DNA of 16,051 bases from positions 1-16,051 of the forward strand of contig JAFTBA010000072.1 of the NCBI GenBank assembly GCA_017458545.1, in the 5' to 3' direction. Every line of letters starts with the position of its first letter. Within the stretch, counting starts at the first letter, position 1. Below the pieces are notes generated by a model that had not been told where the DNA came from, did not search any database, and saw nothing but the letters and a program-made list of their open reading frames with translations. The position numbers were made by a program, and so were the translations under genes. Shown in pieces: positions 1-6,670 of this stretch. The stretch comes from Synergistaceae bacterium (GTDB lineage: Bacteria > Synergistota > Synergistia > Synergistales > Aminobacteriaceae).

Positions 1-419
1 GTTTGAGGTATTGACAGCAGAACGTCCATAACACGCATTATGCAGTTATCGAGTCTTCCGCTGTAATAACCCGAAACAGCCCCGAGCATTCCGCCAATAA
101 CCAGTGCTATTCCTACGGCGATGAATCCTACCTGCAATGACACTCTCGCTCCGTAAATAAGTCTGCTTAATATGTCGCGTCCGAACTCGTCAGTCCCAAG
201 CCAATGCTGTGCTGAAGGTGTCTCGAACATGTGCATTAAGTCCTGTTTTATAGGGCTGTAAGGTGAAATTACTTCTGCGAAAATTGCGCAGAAAATCAAC
301 ACGAATATTATCGCAAGGCCGAACATCGCTAAAGGACTCTTGCTGAGTCTCAAAAGGACCTCAACAAACGGGCTTCGTCTTTTTCTGACAAGCTCAGGTA
401 TAAATTTTTCATCTGACAT
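1..419 (-). CDS. Peptide-type ABC transporter permease, DppC/OppC/GsiD-like (3' end outside window)
   Basis: Inner-membrane permease subunit of a peptide/nickel/glutathione-type importer. It runs leftward off the window, so only the first 139 codons are present. The translation starts MSDEKFIPEL, has a first membrane segment at about residues 31-50 (LAMFGLAIIFVLIFCAIFAE), then the family's hallmark GTDEFGRDILSRLIYGAR at about residues 75-92, and a second membrane segment just after it. The visible part ends in MDVLLSIPQ, which in this family lies just before the ATPase-contacting EAA loop; that loop is therefore outside the window. The ATG at 419 has a GGAGGG ribosome binding site at 429-434, placed directly after the stop codon of the upstream permease, so the two are co-transcribed. 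Substrate cannot be read from the permease. The identity as a DppC-type subunit is secure. Confidence 0.93.
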   Translation of the reverse strand, partial: MSDEKFIPELVRKRRSPFVEVLLRLSKSPLAMFGLAIIFVLIFCAIFAEVISPYSPIKQDLMHMFETPSAQHWLGTDEFGRDILSRLIYGARVSLQVGFIAVGIALVIGGMLGAVSGYYSGRLDNCIMRVMDVLLSIPQ

Positions 420-434
420 TTATATAAGCCCTCC

Positions 435-1364
435 CTATTTCAATTCGGCCTTAATTCGCGGGTCAATATACGCATACAGAAGGTCAACAAGAAGATTAAC
501 TATGCTGAACGTTATTGCTATGAACAGTACACCGCCCTGAACCATAGGATAATCACGGCTCATTATAGCGTTGACCATTAAACGCCCTACACCGGGAACT
601 GCGAAAATACTTTCAGTGAGTATTGCACCCGATAACAGCTGCCCGAACTGAAGACCGCATAACGTTACGACGGGTATAAGTGCATTCCTCAGTGCGTGTA
701 CACCGATAACTATGCTTTCCTTTTGGCCTTTAGCGCGCGCAGTTCGTATGTAATCTGCACGGATTACTTCGAGCATTGACGAACGTGTCATACGGGTAAC
801 CATTGAGATTGACTGAGCTGCGAGTGCTACTGAGGGGAGTATCATTGCTTTGAACGTTGAGAACCCTGACGAAGGCAGCCATCTCAGTCTCACTGCAAAG
901 AAAAGTATCAGCAGCAATCCCAGCCAGAACACCGGCATTGACAGACCTATCATCGCAAAAATCATTGTTACAGTGTCAAACCATGAGTATTGTTTAATGG
1001 CAGAGATAATTCCGCAGGGTATACCGATTATGATAGCGATAATCATAGCGAATGCAGAGAGCTTTAACGTGTAGGGGAACGCCGTTAAAATTTCCTGCAT
1101 AACGGGGCGTTTAGTGCTGTAAGACCTTCCGATGTCGCCGTAAAAAACTGCTTTCCTCACGTAATTGCCGAACTGAACGAGAAACGGATCATTGAGTCCT
1201 TCTTTGTCCCTGAACTCTTTGATTGCCTCATCGGTAGCCAAATCACCGAGTACCATTCTTGCAGGGTCGCCCGGCGTGAAATACAGCAGTGTGAAAACGC
1301 AGAAAGCGACTCCGAGCAGTACGGGTATGAGCATTAAGATACGGCGGAGAATATATTTGAGCAT
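435..1364 (-). CDS. Peptide-type ABC transporter permease, DppB/OppB/GsiC-like
   Basis: Inner-membrane permease of the same importer, 309 residues, the usual length. It opens with the family's N-terminal helix (residues 1-30, ending LLYFTPGDPA), has a periplasmic stretch containing GLNDPFLVQFGNY, and about five further membrane segments between residues 98 and 300. The cytoplasmic EAA loop that docks the ATPase is at about 199-225 (EVIRADYIRTARAKG), and ESIFAVPGVGRL and the C-terminal YAYIDPRIK are typical of DppB proteins. The ATG at 1364 is preceded by an AAGGAAG-type ribosome binding site near 1376-1382. It lies between the binding-protein gene and the DppC-type gene; the ATPase genes are presumably beyond the left edge. 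Dipeptide, oligopeptide and glutathione importers share this fold, so the substrate is unassigned. Confidence 0.95.
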   Translation of the reverse strand: MLKYILRRILMLIPVLLGVAFCVFTLLYFTPGDPARMVLGDLATDEAIKEFRDKEGLNDPFLVQFGNYVRKAVFYGDIGRSYSTKRPVMQEILTAFPYTLKLSAFAMIIAIIIGIPCGIISAIKQYSWFDTVTMIFAMIGLSMPVFWLGLLLILFFAVRLRWLPSSGFSTFKAMILPSVALAAQSISMVTRMTRSSMLEVIRADYIRTARAKGQKESIVIGVHALRNALIPVVTLCGLQFGQLLSGAILTESIFAVPGVGRLMVNAIMSRDYPMVQGGVLFIAITFSIVNLLVDLLYAYIDPRIKAELK

Positions 1365-1394
1365 TAAGAAATCACTTCCTTGCTGATAAAAATT

Positions 1395-1427
1395 AACGGC
1401 AGGTGTTGTTAATGAAGTCCTGCCGTT
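1395..1427 (-). terminator. Intra-operon hairpin between binding-protein and permease genes
   Basis: A perfect 9-bp inverted repeat, AACGGCAGG at 1395-1403 and CCTGCCGTT at 1419-1427, encloses a 15-base loop. Read on the minus strand it is followed by AATTTTTA, a short T-run, so it resembles a leaky intrinsic terminator or a 3'-end stabiliser. It sits between the stop of the binding-protein gene and the start of the DppB-type gene. In many binding-protein operons such a structure raises binding-protein mRNA over permease mRNA; that role here is inferred. Confidence 0.6.
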
Positions 1428-1460
1428 TTGAATTTGCGTTAATGTTCCGTGAACTCTTCT

Positions 1461-2963
1461 TTATTCCTCGAAGTAAACATTTCTGAACGAGTGTACTTCG
1501 AACGGGTCAACCTCGAAACCTTTAACGATTTTTCTTACGCCTGCGATAGCCTCGTCATTATGGAGGTAAACCATCGGTAACTGCTGGTTGATATAGAGCT
1601 GCATTTCCTTGTAGACCTCAGCGCGTTCTTCACCGTCAGGAAGGCTTCTGCCTTTCACAAGCATCTCATTGAGTTTGGGGTCATTGAAACCGGTATAGTT
1701 AGTTCCTGCGTTAGACTCGAGAAGACCTGATACTGCGTAATCAGGATCAGGCACTGAGAGACCCCAGCCGAGTAAGAATACATCATGCTGTTTCTGCTGA
1801 AGAACGTTGAGATAAGCGCCCCATTCCTGCTGTACTATTTCGGTAGTGATTCCTACTTCTGCGAGCTGTGCCTGTATGATTGTGGCCATGTCTATGCGTT
1901 CTTTGCGCTCGTTTGAACGGATGATGAACTTCAGCTTTGAGGGGTCGACTCCTGCTTCGGCAAAAAGTTTCTTAGCCATTTCGATATTCCTCTCGTGAAC
2001 AGGAAGCTCATTGTTGATGGAGTACTTAGTAACTTCGGGGATAAGGCTTCTGGGTGTCTGGCCCACTCCCCTGAAAACAGCGCGCTGAATGCCTACAGTA
2101 TCAAGCAGTGAGAAAATTGCATGACGTACACGGACATCGTTAAACGGAGCTTTGTTGACGTTGAAACCCATGTAAGTTGTTGACGGAATGACTTTGCGCT
2201 GTAATTCAAGCTCAGGGTTCTCCTGAATCCTCGAAAGCTCGATAGTGGTTACGGGGTAAGCAATATCTACTGCACCCGTTTCAAGCTCTATAGTTCTGTT
2301 AGTGGGTTCGGGGATTGAACGGACAATTAACGTCTTGAACTTTGCTTTGTTTCCCCAGTAGTCATCGAAACGCTCAAACGTATAGTGATCGCCCTTAGCC
2401 CATTCCTTGAACTTGAACGGGCCTGTGCCTACGGGGTTCATGCCGTAGTCATCACCTGCAGCTTCGACGACTTTTTTGCAGACTATATTGCCCCAGCTGT
2501 GAACGAGCGATGAGAAGAAGGGATAATTGACTTTCTTGAGGTGAATGATGATTGTGTAGTCGTCAATTATCTCAACGTTGTCCAAGTCCTGCGAGTAAGT
2601 GTGAATGTGTGAACCTGCAGGAGTGTTAGCGCGTTCGAGGGAGAATTTGACATCAGCGGCAGTCATTTCGTCACCGTTATGGAATTTAACGCCTTTGCGG
2701 AGATAAATCTTGTAGTCCTTATCGGTGAGGAACTCCCATTTCTCTGCGAGGCCGGGTCTTAATGTTCCGTCATGGTTGAGGAAGATTAAGGTGTCGTAAA
2801 TGTGTGAACATGCGCGTGATGTGGGGTAATCGTTATGTCCGATAGGGTCGAGCGTTGTGGCATCGTACTGGTCGGCAACAACGAGGGTATCTTTTGCGAA
2901 GGCAGAGACTGATAATGACAGTACAAGAGCCAGCGCAACAAAAACTATACTAAACTTTTTCAC
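1461..2963 (-). CDS. Exported solute-binding protein of a peptide-type ABC importer (family 5, DppA/OppA/GsiB-like)
   Basis: Extracytoplasmic receptor that delivers substrate to the two permeases downstream. 500 residues with a GTG start at 2963, chosen because AAGGAGG lies nine bases upstream (2973-2979) and because the promoter (3010-3038) would be inside any longer frame; the frame is open to an ATG at 3038 but that start is rejected. A signal peptide covers residues 1-23 (MKKFSIVFVA start, SAFA|KD cleavage site), with no lipobox cysteine. The mature protein has the SBP_bac_5 signatures: TTLDP near the N-terminus, PGLAEKWEF, LRKGVKFHNGDEMTAADV, PVGTGPFKF, and YMGFNVNKAPFNDVRVRHA. The overall look, including an early KDTLVVA, recalls GsiB-type proteins, but peptide, glutathione or other substrates cannot be told apart by eye. 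Confidence 0.93.
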   Translation of the reverse strand: MKKFSIVFVALALVLSLSVSAFAKDTLVVADQYDATTLDPIGHNDYPTSRACSHIYDTLIFLNHDGTLRPGLAEKWEFLTDKDYKIYLRKGVKFHNGDEMTAADVKFSLERANTPAGSHIHTYSQDLDNVEIIDDYTIIIHLKKVNYPFFSSLVHSWGNIVCKKVVEAAGDDYGMNPVGTGPFKFKEWAKGDHYTFERFDDYWGNKAKFKTLIVRSIPEPTNRTIELETGAVDIAYPVTTIELSRIQENPELELQRKVIPSTTYMGFNVNKAPFNDVRVRHAIFSLLDTVGIQRAVFRGVGQTPRSLIPEVTKYSINNELPVHERNIEMAKKLFAEAGVDPSKLKFIIRSNERKERIDMATIIQAQLAEVGITTEIVQQEWGAYLNVLQQKQHDVFLLGWGLSVPDPDYAVSGLLESNAGTNYTGFNDPKLNEMLVKGRSLPDGEERAEVYKEMQLYINQQLPMVYLHNDEAIAGVRKIVKGFEVDPFEVHSFRNVYFEE

Positions 2964-2972
2964 TGCGAAAAG

Positions 2973-2979
2973 CCTCCTT
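2973..2979 (-). promoter_or_regulatory. Ribosome binding site deciding the GTG start of the binding protein
   Basis: AAGGAGG on the minus strand, nine bases upstream of the GTG at 2963. It is a near-perfect anti-16S match and fixes the start of the exported binding protein so that the signal peptide begins MKKFSIV. Confidence 0.85.
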
Positions 2980-3009
2980 GAAAAATTTATGTTAATGAAA
3001 TTGATTGTT

Positions 3010-3038
3010 ATGATACGGAAAAACAAATAATCTGTCAA
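3010..3038 (-). promoter_or_regulatory. Sigma70-type promoter of the importer operon
   Basis: On the minus strand a consensus -35 box TTGACA (3033-3038) is followed after exactly 17 bases by TATCAT (3010-3015), a 5/6 match to the -10 consensus. Transcription would start near 3003, giving a leader of about 40 bases before the GTG at 2963. No operator dyad was recognised next to it. Confidence 0.75.
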
Positions 3039-3063
3039 AACTCATTTGCCATATTAATGACTG

Positions 3064-3069
3064 TATAAT
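3064..3069 (+). promoter_or_regulatory. Possible -10 box for the cupin gene
   Basis: A perfect TATAAT lies 46 bases before the cupin ATG on the plus strand, and transcription would start near 3076. No good -35 box is at the right distance: TTGCCA at 3046-3051 leaves only 12 bases between the boxes. The promoter may need an activator or may simply be weak. The region is AT-rich, so a chance match is possible. Confidence 0.35.
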
Positions 3070-3114
3070 AATACGTACTTAACAAAAATTTTTTGAACGG
3101 AGGAGTTTTTCACA

Positions 3115-3963
3115 ATGAGTAAAGTTTTTGCAGTCATTATGATTTTCTCGGTCATGGCCTCATGTGCATGTGCCGAACCCGTTAAGCATGAGCAGTGTTA
3201 CACTGTTTCGGAATTAACCGAACTCGACAAGGAAGGTGCAGGAGGCGGAAAAGGGATTCTTCACGGCGAGTTTGCGTTTATCCGCGACAACGCGCGCGAA
3301 GAGGACGCAATCAAAGAGATAGGCTTCATGACGTTAAAGCCCGGGGCATACATAGGACTTCACGGCCATGACGACAACGAGGACGCATACCTGATTCTTT
3401 CAGGAACAGGAATATTCACTGACGGAAACGGAAATGCTTGGGTCGTTAAGGAAGGGGACATGACTATAGCCAGACCTGGACAGAAACACGGACTTGCGAA
3501 TCTTTACGGCGAGGACTTAGAGTTTCTCGACATAATCGCTAAGAACGGTTCAGCAGATCTCGCAGCAATCAAAGCTAATCCTACAGCTCAGTATTTCCCT
3601 GCCGAAAAACTTTTCGACAAGAACGTTGAACACGCAGGCGGTTCGGGTGAAGGAACACTGTATGGGAAGTTTGCTTTCCGCCGTGAACAAGCCGATAACA
3701 ATCAGGCCATTAAGGAAATCGGACTTATGACGTTAAAGCCCGGCGACTCAATCGGACTTCATAAGCACGAGGCAAACGAGGACACGTACATAATACTTTC
3801 GGGAAAAGGTCTCTTCACTGACGGTGAAGGCAATGAGTATATTGTAGGGCCTCAGTCGGTAACGATAGCTGTTGCAGGCGAAGCACATGCCCTGAAGAAT
3901 ACGGGCAATGAAGATTTAGTGTTCATTGACTTAATCGCGCAGAACCACGCACTGAAGAAGTAA
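3115..3963 (+). CDS. Exported bicupin protein (tandem duplicated cupin domains), function unknown
   Basis: 282 residues. The first 20 look like an export signal; either signal peptidase I cleavage after CACA, or a weak lipobox at MASC with lipidation of Cys17, is possible. Two cupin barrels follow, at about 41-144 and 174-277. Each has the metal-binding first motif G-x5-HxH-x3-E (His83, His85, Glu89; His216, His218, Glu222) and the second-motif histidine (His125; His258), so both sites look intact. The two repeats align without gaps over 80 residues with about 60% identity by hand count (48/80). Cupins bind divalent metals and serve as isomerases, dioxygenases or sensors; the small core here does not reveal which. 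The ATG has a strong GGAGGAG ribosome binding site at 3099-3105. It is transcribed alone, divergent from the importer operon. Confidence 0.88.
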   Translation: MSKVFAVIMIFSVMASCACAEPVKHEQCYTVSELTELDKEGAGGGKGILHGEFAFIRDNAREEDAIKEIGFMTLKPGAYIGLHGHDDNEDAYLILSGTGIFTDGNGNAWVVKEGDMTIARPGQKHGLANLYGEDLEFLDIIAKNGSADLAAIKANPTAQYFPAEKLFDKNVEHAGGSGEGTLYGKFAFRREQADNNQAIKEIGLMTLKPGDSIGLHKHEANEDTYIILSGKGLFTDGEGNEYIVGPQSVTIAVAGEAHALKNTGNEDLVFIDLIAQNHALKK

Positions 3964-3978
3964 TCAAAAAATTTGCTT

Positions 3979-4010
3979 TCCCCCTGTTAATGAGGCAGGG
4001 GGATTTTTTT
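3979..4010 (+). terminator. Intrinsic terminator of the cupin gene
   Basis: An 8-bp stem (TCCCCCTG at 3979-3986 with CAGGGGGA at 3996-4003) encloses a nine-base loop and is followed at once by seven T residues on the plus strand (4004-4010). It lies between the convergent cupin and arnT genes. Read from the arnT side the T-run comes only after several other bases, so it should work much better for the cupin transcript. Confidence 0.85.
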
Positions 4011-4016
4011 ATCTGC

Positions 4017-5615
4017 TCAGAAATTAGCGATGATTATGTCAGCACTCGTTGCCCATTCCCTGACAGGACGACTACCTAATACCTCACTGAACGGCGTATC
4101 CTTCCTCCTCGAAAGAACTACTACTTTCCTGTCAGTGTTCCAGAGTTTACGCAGCTCATCACCCGATATGAACCATCTGGGATTTGTCTCCTGAGCAGCT
4201 CCGAACTCAAGCTCGTTGAGAGTATCGGCAGTGATTGTTCTGCGTTTGGTGTACCAGCCTACACCCTGCATTAGGTTCTGGTACACAACAACGTCATCAG
4301 TCTCAGGAGGAATGAACTTCACCCCGTCCCTGTGTGACAGCAAACTCCCTTCAACCTCGAACGCCCCGGAAGCTGCAAGCATTGCCGCAAACGCAATCAC
4401 GCACAGCAGTGCAGGAACGTATCTGTTCTTAGCGGTGAACAGTGAGGTAACCCAGAACAGTAACAGCATTACCGACAGGCACAGCGCAGGGAAAATCATA
4501 GCGTTGAAATCTGGATCGTCTTTCACCGAAGGAAGTATGAAGCCCGTTAAAGCTACAGGGATTAAGATTAGCGATGTTATGACTATGAACCGCCTGAGCC
4601 CTTTGCCCTCAAGCACCGATAATGACGCTCCCGAAAGCACTGCTAACGGCGGCATACACGGCAGAATATACGTTATCAGTTTCGAGCCTGAAGCCGAGAA
4701 AAACGCGAACGGTATAAACGCCCAAAGCCCTAAGAATATTCCGCTGTCCCTGTCAATAATTTTGCATTTCCCGAAAACCGCACGCACTGCTTCCCACATT
4801 AAGCCCGTCCAAGGGATAAAGCCTGCTATGATTATGGGCGCGAAAAACCAAAACGGTTCGTACCTGTCGTGAATGGTTGTCGTGTACCTCAAGAAGTGTT
4901 CGCGTATAAAGAAGAAGTCAAAATAATCAGCGTTAGCCCTGCATACTGCTATGAAGTAGGGCGAGACTATGACGAAGAATAATATTATTGCCGACGGCGA
5001 GAACAACGGAAGGATTTTTCTGTACTGTTTCGTTACGATGATGTGAATTAACGCAATGCCTCCGGTTAAGACGACACCGATTAATCCTTTAGTGAGTACC
5101 GCTAAGGCCATCATTGCATAGAATGCCAACAGCATTGAGCGTTTGCCGTTTACGTTCCAGAAGTAATAGAACGTCATTGCGGCAGTGAATAAGAACGTTA
5201 ATGTCATGTCTGTGAGATTTAAGCGTGAAGTTCCGTACCACAGCACTGACGATGCAAGTATGAGCCCTGACAAAGCAGCTGCATATTTCGAGCGCGTTAT
5301 CCTCAGGGCGAGAATGAACGCCAGTACACAGCACCCCAATCCCGAAAGAACAGGGATTATTCTGCCTGCGAACTCGTTATCACCTAACATCATGAACGCT
5401 CCTGCCGTCAGCCAGTAATGCAGCGGCGGTTTCTCGAAATACTTTACGTAGTTCAAACGGGGCGTTATGAAATCTCCCGTCTCAATCATTTCACGGGGTA
5501 TCTCTGCGTATCTTCCCTCGTCAGGGTCAATGAACCCGTAATCACCAAGTCCCCAAAAATACACGAACACTCCCAGCAGCGCACAAAAAGCCAGTATAAT
5601 GCCTCTCCTGCTCAC
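4017..5615 (-). CDS. arnT: Ara4N transferase, ArnT-like (undecaprenyl phosphate-Ara4N to lipid A)
   Basis: Polytopic inner-membrane glycosyltransferase (GT83, PMT-like fold) expected to move 4-amino-4-deoxy-L-arabinose from undecaprenyl phosphate to lipid A phosphates at the periplasmic face. 532 residues, close to the roughly 550 of enterobacterial ArnT. The first periplasmic loop carries the acidic catalytic motif DPDEGRYAEIPREM (residues 30-43), with GDFITPRL and YFEKPPLHYW (59-68) after it, as in the ArnT family. About eleven further hydrophobic segments follow, then a smaller soluble C-terminal part. The start is GTG at 5615. The lipid A role rests on the five other arn genes upstream; on sequence alone a general lipid-linked-sugar transferase of the same superfamily is the alternative. 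It is the last gene of the operon and is separated from its neighbour by a G-tract repeat. Confidence 0.85.
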   Translation of the reverse strand: MSRRGIILAFCALLGVFVYFWGLGDYGFIDPDEGRYAEIPREMIETGDFITPRLNYVKYFEKPPLHYWLTAGAFMMLGDNEFAGRIIPVLSGLGCCVLAFILALRITRSKYAAALSGLILASSVLWYGTSRLNLTDMTLTFLFTAAMTFYYFWNVNGKRSMLLAFYAMMALAVLTKGLIGVVLTGGIALIHIIVTKQYRKILPLFSPSAIILFFVIVSPYFIAVCRANADYFDFFFIREHFLRYTTTIHDRYEPFWFFAPIIIAGFIPWTGLMWEAVRAVFGKCKIIDRDSGIFLGLWAFIPFAFFSASGSKLITYILPCMPPLAVLSGASLSVLEGKGLRRFIVITSLILIPVALTGFILPSVKDDPDFNAMIFPALCLSVMLLLFWVTSLFTAKNRYVPALLCVIAFAAMLAASGAFEVEGSLLSHRDGVKFIPPETDDVVVYQNLMQGVGWYTKRRTITADTLNELEFGAAQETNPRWFISGDELRKLWNTDRKVVVLSRRKDTPFSEVLGSRPVREWATSADIIIANF

Positions 5616-5619
5616 TATT

Positions 5620-5657
5620 CCCTGCCCCCTAATCTCTATTCCCTGTTCCCTATACCC
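5620..5657 (-). repeat. G-tract repeat (copy 1), between arnA-decarboxylase and arnT
   Basis: The minus strand carries five G-runs, GGG-TATA-GGG-AACA-GGG, an 11-base spacer, then GGGGG-CA-GGG. The first run overlaps the TAG stop of the upstream gene. The 11-mer AGGGTATAGGG is shared exactly with copy 2 near 11468-11478. One loop is 11 bases long, so it is only a non-canonical G-quadruplex candidate. It fills almost the entire 41-base gap in front of arnT. Confidence 0.6.
5625..5629 (-). promoter_or_regulatory. Ribosome binding site of arnT inside the G-tract repeat
   Basis: The only plausible Shine-Dalgarno sequence for the arnT GTG is the AGGGGG run of the repeat, nine bases upstream of the start. 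A second run, AGGG, lies four bases upstream, which is too close. Translation initiation of arnT therefore depends on repeat DNA that could also fold. Confidence 0.5.
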
Positions 5658-6664
5658 TACTCATGATACGCTTCGAGCGTCATTCTTATAGCGTCGCGCA
5701 AACTCACCTGCGGATCCCAGCCCAAACGCTTAATTTTGTCGATTGAGGGTTTTCTGTTCTTAGTGTCATCGTAACCGTCTGAATAATAATTCTCAGGAGA
5801 TATTACAGTGAGTTTCACTTTCTCTGCGCGTTCCCTGAAATTAGGAAAATTCTTCATCTCGTCAATAATCATCTCGGCAAGTTCGCGGATTGAATAGTTA
5901 TTGTTGGGGTTACCGATGTTGAATATCTCACTGTCCGCCTGACCCTTATAGTTTTTGATGATTAACATCAGTGCGTCAGTTCCGTCTCCTATCCATGTGA
6001 AACTCCTGCGCTGTGAACCGCCTCCGACGAGTTTTATTTCGCCCCTGTGAAGTATGTCGTAAATGAACTGCGTTATTGAACGTGCTCTGTGCTGTTTAGC
6101 GTCCTCCATAGTATCGAGGCCGGGCCCTATCCAGTTAAACGGCCTGAACAACGTATACTGTAATCCCTTCTCAACGTTATAGGCAGTAATCACTCGGTCT
6201 ATCATCTGTTTTGAACAGCTGTATATCCATCTCATTTTGTCGACAGGACCGGTAACAAGAGGGCTTTCGTCCTCAAGCAAAAGATTTTCGTTAGCAAGTC
6301 CGTATACTTCAGATGTTGAAGGGAATATGACTCTTTTTTTGTACTTGAGGCACATTCTCACTACCTTCAAATTCTGCTCGAAATCAAGCTCAAACGTCCA
6401 AAGCGGTTTCGTCAGATAGTATGCCGGCATTGCCACACCTGCGAACGGCAGCACTACATCGCTTGAAGCTACCTGTTCGCGGATATAATCTGTCTCATGA
6501 AATATATCTCCCTGAAAACAGGTGAAACCTTTACGGCCTTTGAACTTTTCGAGTCTCGTTGTGTTTATGTCAAACGCACTTATCTCGTAATCAGATGTCT
6601 CCAATATTTTTTTCACAAGATGACTTCCTATGAAGCCTCCTGCTCCAAGTATAAAAATTTTCAA
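5657..6664 (-). CDS. arnA: UDP-glucuronate oxidative decarboxylase (stand-alone ArnA C-terminal activity)
   Basis: Extended short-chain dehydrogenase that oxidises and decarboxylates UDP-glucuronate to UDP-4-keto-pentose (UDP-Ara4O), the first committed step to Ara4N. 335 residues, matching only the second half of the 660-residue enterobacterial ArnA. The NAD-binding GxxGxxG is at 7-13 (GAGGFIG). The catalytic region keeps PSTSEVYG with Ser118-Glu119, YxxxK with Tyr148 and Lys152, RPFNWIGP with Asn177, and the RRSFTWI arginines at 219-220, the positions used for decarboxylation in ArnA. The C-terminal NRKPSI block is also typical. The start is TTG at 6664, with GGAGAT at 6673-6678 inside the end of the aminotransferase gene; no ATG is available near the nucleotide-binding motif. 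No formyltransferase domain is attached; that lies two genes upstream. Confidence 0.9.
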   Translation of the reverse strand: MKIFILGAGGFIGSHLVKKILETSDYEISAFDINTTRLEKFKGRKGFTCFQGDIFHETDYIREQVASSDVVLPFAGVAMPAYYLTKPLWTFELDFEQNLKVVRMCLKYKKRVIFPSTSEVYGLANENLLLEDESPLVTGPVDKMRWIYSCSKQMIDRVITAYNVEKGLQYTLFRPFNWIGPGLDTMEDAKQHRARSITQFIYDILHRGEIKLVGGGSQRRSFTWIGDGTDALMLIIKNYKGQADSEIFNIGNPNNNYSIRELAEMIIDEMKNFPNFRERAEKVKLTVISPENYYSDGYDDTKNRKPSIDKIKRLGWDPQVSLRDAIRMTLEAYHE

Positions 6665-6670
6665 CTTAAT

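Noticed and set aside
2964..3038. N-terminal extension of the solute-binding protein to an ATG at 3038
   Set aside because: The extension contains the -35 and -10 boxes at 3010-3038, lacks a ribosome binding site, and would bury the signal peptide behind 25 residues; GTG at 2963 with AAGGAGG fits.
4216..4872. Long open frame of 218 codons on the plus strand inside arnT
   Set aside because: It lies antisense to a gene with clear family motifs, its translation shows no recognisable domain, and no ribosome binding site precedes it.
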